Of a DNA stretch of 5,969 nt, positions 1-5,800 are shown one piece after another; position 1 is the first letter of the stretch, and the number at the start of each line of letters is the position of its first letter. Under the pieces are notes generated by a model. That model did not search any database. It was not told the DNA's origin and worked only from the letters and a program-made list of their open reading frames with translations. The position numbers and the translations under genes are program-made. Origin of the DNA: Bacteroidia bacterium (GTDB lineage Bacteria > Bacteroidota > Bacteroidia > Bacteroidales > VadinHA17); contig JAPLEC010000412.1 of the NCBI GenBank assembly GCA_026391515.1, positions 1 to 5,969 on the forward strand, given 5' to 3'.

Positions 1-483
1 ACTTTTGGCAATGCATGGTTTGCTGAAAAGCCTGTAATTGCAGATAATGCTAACGAGGAGATATCATTACTCAATGTCATAAATCCTGCCAATGAAGCAG
101 TAATTGACAAAATCTTTAATGATCAAATAACCAAATCATCATATCCTGTCGAAGAGGGTGAAAAAATTGAACTGACCTCTTATCAGCCAAATGAACTCGT
201 TTATAAATATTCTGCAAAGTCACAAAAGCTTGCAGTGTTCTCGGATATTTATTACCCGGCAGGATGGAAATGCTCGCTTGACGGGAAAGAAAATAAATAT
301 TTCAGGGCTGATTATGTGCTCAGGGCAATGATTGTGCCTGAAGGCGATCATGAAATAAAATTCGCCTTTGAACCGGCTTCATTTACAATCGGTAATAATA
401 TTTCTCTCGTAAGTTCAATCGTTCTGATATTGCTTCTGGCAGGTTTCATTGTACTGGAATTAAAGAAAAAAGCAAGATCATAA
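1..483 (+). CDS. YfhO-family multi-pass membrane protein, C-terminal fragment
   Basis: This is the last 160 residues of a protein whose start lies left of the window; the frame is open from base 1 to a TAA at 481-483. Visible residues 3-8 read GNAWFA, followed by DNANEEISLLN (15-25) and an NP..EAVIDK stretch. Later come YYPAGW (84-89), FRADYVLRA (101-109), a GDHEIKFAFEPASF segment and one hydrophobic helix (about 134-154) ending in the basic tail KKKARS. This order matches the C-terminal region of the large YfhO-like membrane proteins common in Bacteroidota: an extracytoplasmic beta-rich domain followed by a final transmembrane helix. In Firmicutes, YfhO proteins are linked to glycosylation of teichoic acids; the substrate in Bacteroidota is not established, so only a role in envelope glycan transfer can be inferred. 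A GTG at 235 is an internal valine, not a start. The methyltransferase gene begins four bases after the stop. Confidence 0.82.
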   Translation, partial: TFGNAWFAEKPVIADNANEEISLLNVINPANEAVIDKIFNDQITKSSYPVEEGEKIELTSYQPNELVYKYSAKSQKLAVFSDIYYPAGWKCSLDGKENKYFRADYVLRAMIVPEGDHEIKFAFEPASFTIGNNISLVSSIVLILLLAGFIVLELKKKARS

Positions 484-487
484 TTTC

Positions 488-1384
488 ATGATCCATTATG
501 ATAGATGCCCTCTATGTTCTTCTGTTGAAATAGAGGACTACTTATTGACCAGGGATTATTTCTTAAGCCGTGAAACATTTAAGTTAGTTAAATGCTCCGG
601 CTGCGGATTTATTTTTACGCAGGATCATCCCGATGCCAATAATATTGACCGGTATTACGCTTCTGACGATTATATATCACATAATGAATCAGCAACAGGA
701 TTTCTGAATAATCTGTACAGGCTGTCAAGGAGATTAATGTTGAAGAGGAAAAGGGCGATTGTAAAAAATTTTACCGGATTAAGAAAAGGAACAATACTCG
801 ATACAGGCAGCGGAACAGGACACTTTCTTTCGGTTATGAAAGAGGCAGGCTGGACGGCTAAGGGAGTGGAAATTAATGATAAAGCCCGTGAATTCTCTGT
901 TTCGACCTTTGGTCTGGAAGTAATCTCACCTGAACAATTGTCCTCATTACCTTCGGGCAGTTTTGACTGCATTACATTGTGGCATGTTCTGGAACATTTC
1001 GAAGAGCCATTCAGATATGCTTCTGAAATACTGAGGCTCCTTAAACCTGGAGGTTCATGCATTCTGGCACTTCCTAATTGCCAATCGTTTGATGCGGAGC
1101 ATTATAAGGAATTCTGGGCTGCTTACGATGTTCCAAGACACCTGTGGCATTTCACACCTGTTACTCTTGGAATTTTTGCAGAAAAGACAGGCTTTAATTT
1201 AAAATGCACAAAAAGTCTTCCTCCTGATGTTTTTTATATCTCTTCGTTAAGTGAAAAATACAAAGGTTCAAATCTGAGCTTAATTGCCGGTATGATCAAT
1301 GGCCTTTGGTTCTCTTTAAAATCCATTTTTAATAAGAACAGATCTAGTTCTTTAATCTATTTTATCAAAAAGAAATCTTTTTAA
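488..1384 (+). CDS. Zinc-ribbon class I SAM-dependent methyltransferase
   Basis: This complete 298-residue protein starts at ATG 488, four bases after the previous stop, which implies cotranscription and probable translational coupling; no strong Shine-Dalgarno is visible, as is usual in Bacteroidota. Residues 7-10 (CPLC) and 36-39 (CSGC) form a four-cysteine zinc-ribbon-like module. A Rossmann methyltransferase fold follows: motif I is DTGSGTG (105-111), E128 is the likely ribose-binding acidic residue, SFD lies at 158-160, WHVLEH at 165-170, LKPGG at 185-189 and LALPN at 193-197. A conserved-looking DVPRHLWHFTP (214-224) may contribute to the active site. The C-terminus has a hydrophobic stretch (about 263-281) and ends in lysines, so it may touch the membrane. 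Similar zinc-binding-module methyltransferases occur in sugar and polysaccharide biosynthesis clusters. The substrate is unknown; envelope glycan or lipid-linked sugar methylation is an inference from the YfhO-like neighbour. Confidence 0.9.
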   Translation: MIHYDRCPLCSSVEIEDYLLTRDYFLSRETFKLVKCSGCGFIFTQDHPDANNIDRYYASDDYISHNESATGFLNNLYRLSRRLMLKRKRAIVKNFTGLRKGTILDTGSGTGHFLSVMKEAGWTAKGVEINDKAREFSVSTFGLEVISPEQLSSLPSGSFDCITLWHVLEHFEEPFRYASEILRLLKPGGSCILALPNCQSFDAEHYKEFWAAYDVPRHLWHFTPVTLGIFAEKTGFNLKCTKSLPPDVFYISSLSEKYKGSNLSLIAGMINGLWFSLKSIFNKNRSSSLIYFIKKKSF

Positions 1385-1398
1385 AAATCTTGGTTGAT

Positions 1399-1447
1399 CT
1401 TTTCTCCCACTCTCTCTCCTGCCCTCCCGTATTCTTTTTCTTGTTTT
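1399..1447 (+). other. Polypyrimidine tract just after the methyltransferase gene
   Basis: 44 of 49 bases are C or T; the purines are at 1409, 1421, 1429, 1431 and 1443. The tract begins about 15 bases after the stop codon at 1382-1384. The central part (CTCTCCTGCCCTCCC) resembles the right arm of the palindrome near 1724-1743, so it may be a decayed relic of the same element. It may also act as a U/C-rich 3' end of the transcript, but no stem-loop precedes it, so a terminator role is not supported. Confidence 0.45.
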
Positions 1448-1552
1448 GAGCGGATTTAAACCCTGTTAAAATATAACTGTCTGATAAGTAGCAAATAAGA
1501 GATTATTTTGTTGTAAATACGGGTGTCTCGCCATTTTTGATAACACGACTCC

Positions 1553-1674
1553 GGGAGATTCCTCATTCCGCTAGCCTATTCGCTTCGGGCTTTGGCTTCA
1601 CTTAAATCAATTCTGCCATGCTTAGAGGAGATTCCTCACTTCTCCGCCTACCGGCGGATACGTTCGGAATGACA
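1553..1674. repeat. Composite REP-like intergenic repeat with a duplicated core
   Basis: The 12-mer GGAGATTCCTCA occurs twice on the + strand, at 1554-1565 and 1627-1638, 73 bases apart. The second copy continues to TTCGGAATGACA (1663-1674), so its ATTCC (1631-1635) and GGAAT (1666-1670) form an inverted pair. From general recall, text of the type GATTCCTCACTTCG-TTCGGAATGACA is a widespread family of short intergenic repeats in bacterial genomes. Here the second copy appears interrupted by a small palindrome (1643-1658), and the first copy lacks the TTCGGAATGACA end, having instead an unrelated stretch rich in TTCG and GGC. Genome-wide copy number cannot be judged from one window. Confidence 0.6.
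1643..1658. repeat. Nested short palindrome inside the REP-like element
   Basis: TCCGCC at 1643-1648 and its exact inverse GGCGGA at 1653-1658 flank a 4-base spacer TACC. The palindrome lies between the ATTCC and GGAAT halves of the second REP-like core, and removing about 20 bases around it would restore a simpler core (CACTTC joined to TTCGGAATGACA). It looks like one repeat inserted into another, but a single copy cannot prove insertion. Confidence 0.6.
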
Positions 1675-1686
1675 CCTTTCCTTTTT

Positions 1687-1747
1687 GGAGGAGGGAGGGG
1701 GATGGGAGAGCGGGCGGTACCCGCTCTCCCATCCCCCTCCCCCTTCC
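1687..1747. repeat. Long near-perfect GC-rich palindrome (possible bidirectional transcript barrier)
   Basis: The left arm 1694-1714 and right arm 1720-1740 are perfect inverted copies (21 bp) around the 5-base loop CGGTA at 1715-1719. Pairing extends outward through 1693:1741 and, with one A-C mismatch (1692:1742) and one G-T wobble (1690:1744), to 1687:1747. The left arm has G runs at 1693-1695, 1697-1701, 1704-1706 and 1712-1714, separated by 1, 2 and 5 bases, which is a G-quadruplex pattern; the right arm carries the same pattern on the other strand. Transcripts from either direction would form a very stable hairpin. Neither side has a T-tract directly after the stem, so it is not a textbook intrinsic terminator, but its position between two converging genes fits blocking read-through or protecting RNA 3' ends. 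It could also be a REP or MITE-like mobile repeat. The palindrome is certain; its role is inferred. Confidence 0.85.
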
Positions 1748-1759
1748 GCTATCGCGGAA
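1744..1759. repeat. Short hairpin overlapping the end of the long palindrome
   Basis: TTCCGC at 1744-1749 and GCGGAA at 1754-1759 pair perfectly around the loop TATC. It overlaps the outermost bases of the long palindrome's right arm, so the two structures would compete for 1744-1747. A CTTCG-rich run (1760-1780) follows, ending about 20 bases before the porP/sprF stop codon. In the - strand transcript this hairpin would be the first structure after that gene. Confidence 0.6.
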
Positions 1760-1798
1760 CTTCGTCGCTTCGCTCCTTGTCTCGCACTCTTTTTTCAT

Positions 1799-2779
1799 TT
1801 AATACCGATCGAGCCCGCGGTACCTTCTGGCGTTGTCACCAAATTTCAAAGCACATGTTATTTCGTGTGTTCCGTATGTGACACTTTGTATCTCAGACAT
1901 TGTAAAATCGAAGGCATAACCTATGAAAAGATTTTGATATTTTACACCAAGATTTGCAATGATTGCCTTGCTTGTTCTGTAGGTAATTCCTGCCCAGAAA
2001 GCCTGGTTAAAAATATAAGTTACTCCGATATCTGCCTGAGGCTTAATTTGTTCCGACATCATAAAAAGTACCGATGGTTGAAGGTCCATTTTTGGATTTA
2101 ACTCGAAAGTATAATCACCAAAAACGTAATAATGCCTTTCGAGTCTGTAATTTTTATAAGCAAAGTCGCCGATTTTTGCAGTAGCTTCAAAGAGCTGATC
2201 GGCTGAAATTCCTACATTGTATCTGGCATTTAGCAAATAGACTCCACAACTTGCATCCGGTACAAAAATTCCCCGCCGTAAATCATTATTTAACCAGGGT
2301 TCATTATCATTATCTTCAAAATCTATCTCCTTTTCATCAATCTTAAAATGATAACCTGTAAATGCAAGGCCCATAGAAAGCTGAGTAGCTTTTCGCAACC
2401 ATAAATGGTATGAATAAGAGACCTGGAATCCTGTCCTGTGAATAAGTCCGTTTTTGTCACTGAACACATAACCGCCAAGACCAACCCTGCCGTCAGTTTT
2501 TGGTCTGTAGACTTTCCTTCTGGAGCTGATCTGCCTTAGAATATAGCTTCTCTTGAGCATCCTGCTCTGCAAGCTGAATGAGAAGGTTCGGGGAGCTCCG
2601 TAATATCCTACCCATTGTTCCCTTGCTGTAAGATTGACACTGGTATATCCGTCACTTCCGGCAACAGCAGGATTTATCAAAAACTTGTTGTAAAGGTACT
2701 GGTCGTATAAAGGCAGCTGCTGACCGGCAGCAAAATTGCCAATTACAAGAAAAACAAATATGTACAATACTCTTCTCAC
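1799..2779 (-). CDS. PorP/SprF family type IX secretion system membrane protein
   Basis: This complete 326-residue protein has an N-terminal signal peptide (MRRVLYIFVFLVIGNFAAG, about 1-19) and the family's hallmark start of the mature protein, QLPLYDQYLYNKFLINPAVAG (21-41), then REQW (53-56). Alternating aromatic and polar segments typical of an outer-membrane beta-barrel follow. The end, including YRTSKAIIANLGVKYQNLFIG (267-287) and HEITCALKFG near 305-314, also fits. PorP and SprF assist T9SS export or surface attachment; SprF is needed for secretion of the SprB adhesin in Flavobacterium johnsoniae. This gene lies directly downstream of a SprB-repeat protein with a type B sorting domain, so that protein is its likely client. 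The start is GTG (2777-2779): an in-frame TAG lies nine bases upstream and no in-frame ATG precedes the signal peptide. The gap from the upstream gene is 22 bases, consistent with one transcript. A precise symbol is not assigned because porP/sprF paralogues are numerous. Confidence 0.93.
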   Translation of the reverse strand: MRRVLYIFVFLVIGNFAAGQQLPLYDQYLYNKFLINPAVAGSDGYTSVNLTAREQWVGYYGAPRTFSFSLQSRMLKRSYILRQISSRRKVYRPKTDGRVGLGGYVFSDKNGLIHRTGFQVSYSYHLWLRKATQLSMGLAFTGYHFKIDEKEIDFEDNDNEPWLNNDLRRGIFVPDASCGVYLLNARYNVGISADQLFEATAKIGDFAYKNYRLERHYYVFGDYTFELNPKMDLQPSVLFMMSEQIKPQADIGVTYIFNQAFWAGITYRTSKAIIANLGVKYQNLFIGYAFDFTMSEIQSVTYGTHEITCALKFGDNARRYRGLDRY

Positions 2780-2805
2780 AGGAAGCTAAAATTAACAGTT
2801 TTCAT
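2776..2805 (-). promoter_or_regulatory. Overlapping stop/start mini-ORF linking the two T9SS genes
   Basis: On the - strand an ATG at 2805-2803 overlaps the large gene's TGA (2804-2802) in an ATGA arrangement. It opens a 9-codon frame (MKTVNFSFL) whose TGA at 2778-2776 overlaps the GTG start of the porP/sprF-like gene (2779-2777). Ribosomes finishing the large protein could reinitiate on the mini-ORF and again on the GTG. This could couple expression of the two proteins, or be chance in a 22-base gap. No clear Shine-Dalgarno is seen. Confidence 0.35.
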
Positions 2806-5800
2806 CTTACAATAGTTACATTGCCGATAATCGGTTTTGAACCATTATGCAAATCGATAATATAATGATATGAGTCTATCGGCAGTTTTCTTCCATTACT
2901 TGTTCCATCCCATGGATCCGGGTAGCCTTTATCTGATTTCCAGATCAGTTCACTCCACCTGTTATATATCTTAATTTCCAGATCTGGATAAAGCTCTTTA
3001 TTGCCAATATTCCAGACATCATTTATTAAATCACCATTGGGTGAAATGGCATTAGGAATAATCAGACATGTTTCGTGCAGTGGTTCAACAAACAGAGAAT
3101 CCTTAACCGAACAACCATTGAGGTCTGTAACTACTACTGAATACCAGCCGCTCGAAATATCAGAAATATCTTTATCCGTCGAATTATCCGACCATTTATA
3201 TGTATAACCATCCACTCCGCCAGTAGGAGTCAGGGTGATCTTTCCTTCATTTGTGCCAGCACACCATGGACGAGTATTGGTATCATCTAATATGAGTTTA
3301 ATAGAATCCGGCTCGGTAAGTGTAACTGTTGAATCGATGCTGCAATTGTTAAGGTCTGTAAGAATTACGCCGTAATCACCTGCAGGAAGCTTCCTCCTGT
3401 TTTGCTGGAACGATCCGTCTGACCACAGGTAGCTCGCGCTTACAACTTCGTTTACAGGTTCAATTTCGATAGAGCCTGTTTTCTTGCCGGCACAAAGTAT
3501 ATCAGTTAAATCAATAATCATATCAAGTTTCCCGGGCTGGGTCAGATTAATTATCTCTGTAGCTGTACATGACATAGAATCAGTTATTACCAGGGTATAC
3601 TGGCCGGCAGCAAGGTCTGAAATATTCTGATCTGTTGATGAATTAAACGGTGCCGGTCCTGTCCAGCTATATGAATATGGAGATGTTCCTGATGTCGGAG
3701 TTATATCAATAGATCCGTTAGAATTACCATAACATCTTATCTGATAACCGTTAAAGTCTGACAAAGCTTTTGAATAGATAACCGGAGGAGGATTGTTTAT
3801 TGCGACCGTATCGCCAATAGTACAACCGTTAGCATCTGTAACCATCACAGTATAAGTATTCTGTGTCAGATTTGAAATATCTTCAGTAATTTCGCCATTT
3901 GACCACAGATATGAATAATTAGTGACACCACCGGTGACAGTCAGGTCGATTGAGCCGTTGTCGAACAATGGAGCTGCACATGTAATCGGGGTTTGAATTA
4001 CAGTAGTTGCCAGTGCAGCAGGCTCGGTTAAAGTTATATCTTTTGAAATCGAACAACCATTTGAATCACTGACAACAAGATTATATGTCCCGGCAGTGAG
4101 TGCAAACTGATCTTCATTCCCCTGAACAATACCTGAACCATCGCTTGTGTTCCATGTATATTTATATGTTCCAACGCTTCCTCCTGTAACCGTTATGTCA
4201 ATTGTACCGGTACCGCCATTACAATTAATATTATGCCCGCCTGATATTGAGAATGATGGAACATAATTAATATTGAGAGGTGCCGGCTCTATAAGGGCAA
4301 ATGAGGGTATCGGCATTAGTATACAGCCATTAATATCTTTGACCTCACAATAATAGTTCCCTGCTGTTAGTCCTGAAATATCTCTCTCGTTTGAACTATA
4401 TGATACTGAATCAGTCCATGTATAAATATAATTTCCTGATCCCCCGGTAATATTCAATTTTATGAATCCGTCATTACCGCCATTACATGAAATATTATAG
4501 GTTGAATCGTTGCTGAAAGAAACCTGGCTTGATGCAAGAGTCATTCCATCAGGTTCATTGATATCAACGCTGCCGGTCACAGTACAAAGCACCTGATCGG
4601 TAATCGTAAGATAATATCTTCCGGCGGAAACATTGGTTAAGCTGTCGAGGTTATTAGGACCCGTAAAGGAGCCGGTACTTGTTGTCCATTTATATGTATA
4701 TATTCCGGAGAATTTTCCGTTTCCTCCTGTAATGTAGGTTTTGATAAGACCATCATTATAGCCTTTGCATCTGACGTTGTAGCCACCGTCATAAACTTTT
4801 GGAATAAAAGTGATTTTTATGGTGTCAGGAGGCATCAGATCTGTTTCAGTTGAATCTGAACAATTATTTTGATCTTCCATAATAAGCTTGTAATTTCCGG
4901 ATTCAAGTCCGGTAATTGTATCATTGACACCTTTTGCGGAAAGTGTACCCGTGAACAGAGTAACAGAGTTATGAATTACCCGATAATTAAAGGGAGCAAC
5001 TCCTGAAGAAGATGTTCTTTCCTGGAGCCATGCTGAGCCATCACTATTGTACCAGCAGGAAACATCATATCCCGGACTTGGCAAAGGCTTATGTATCGGA
5101 GTTATCCTTGGATCGAGACTGGCTCCGGAAACAGTTATATAATCTACATTGAAAGTTGTACAGCCAAGGCTGTCGGTTACATCAATATCATACCTGCCAC
5201 CACGTAAACCAGTGAGATATGTAAGTCCGTAACCTTCAAATGGAAATGTGTATGGGCCAATCCATTTGATATAATTATACAATGAATCCGCTCCTTCATT
5301 GGGTGTCACCCGTATTGAAGCATCGGATCCGCCGTCGCAGGAAAGAGGTTTGGTAATTGCAATAGTTTTCAGAGGATATGGATGAACTTTTACCTGGGCA
5401 ATTACCGTATCTCCTGTCAAACATCCTGAAACAGTATTTTTAGGAGTGATATGATAATAAACCGATTTGATTGTGTCAGAAGAATTCTGGTAAGAGCGGT
5501 TAATATGATAATTTTCTGACCGGTTACTTTCAGAAGCCGTATTCCCGGTTATTGAGACATCTGTTATAGTTACAAAATAATCATAATCAATAGCTCCCCT
5601 GGTCATTGTTGTCGGAGTTCTCATAACAACATCCGTGGATGTGTTAAAACAAATTGCCGGCAGATTATTAAGCGGTGTGGCACGCGGGGTGGGGTTAACT
5701 GTAACAGTAGATGTAACAGGCTGCTTACTAATACACCCGGTCGGTCCCCTTGGTGTTACAATGAATGTTACCTTAACCGGAGAATCTATCGTATCAGTAA

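Larger units (their letters stand above)
1385..1798. other. Convergent intergenic region rich in palindromes and repeats
   Basis: This 414-bp gap lies between the stop of the methyltransferase gene (+) and the stop of the porP/sprF-like gene (-). I see no credible gene in it: the open frames that cross it have low-complexity translations rich in proline, serine and arginine, and they run through palindromes and into the opposite-strand gene. Its content from left to right is a pyrimidine-rich tract (1399-1447), an unremarkable AT-rich stretch (about 1448-1550), a composite REP-like repeat (1553-1674), a long GC-rich palindrome (1687-1747) and a short hairpin overlapping its end (1744-1759). 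The right half is clearly more GC-rich than the flanking genes. No hairpin followed by a clear T-tract is seen on either strand. Confidence 0.8.

Noticed and set aside
235..483. GTG at 235 as the start of a small 82-residue membrane protein
   Set aside because: The frame is open back to base 1 and the upstream residues (GNAWFA, EEISLLN, AVIDK) match the YfhO-like family, so this is the tail of a longer protein.
670..1062. Open - strand frame inside the methyltransferase gene
   Set aside because: It is the antisense shadow of a well-supported methyltransferase with all its motifs and has no recognisable protein features.
1367..1382. AAAAAGA-AA-TCTTTTT inverted repeat at the methyltransferase stop as a terminator
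   Set aside because: The stem is seven bases, almost all A-T, with a 2-base loop and lies within the coding end. It is too weak to act as an intrinsic terminator.
1618..2101. Open + strand frames starting near 1618 and 1685
   Set aside because: They run through the palindromes and then antisense through the clearly coding porP/sprF-like gene. Their translations are low-complexity (repeated P, S, R, G) with no recognisable domain.
3001..3207. Open + strand frame opposite the large surface protein
   Set aside because: It is the antisense shadow of the last SprB repeat and the sorting domain. The same applies to the frame at 5635-5835.
3078..5369. Regularly spaced repeats as a possible CRISPR array or recent DNA duplication
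   Set aside because: The periodicity is about 230-290 bases, lies in one open frame and is conserved at the protein level only. The DNA copies are strongly diverged.
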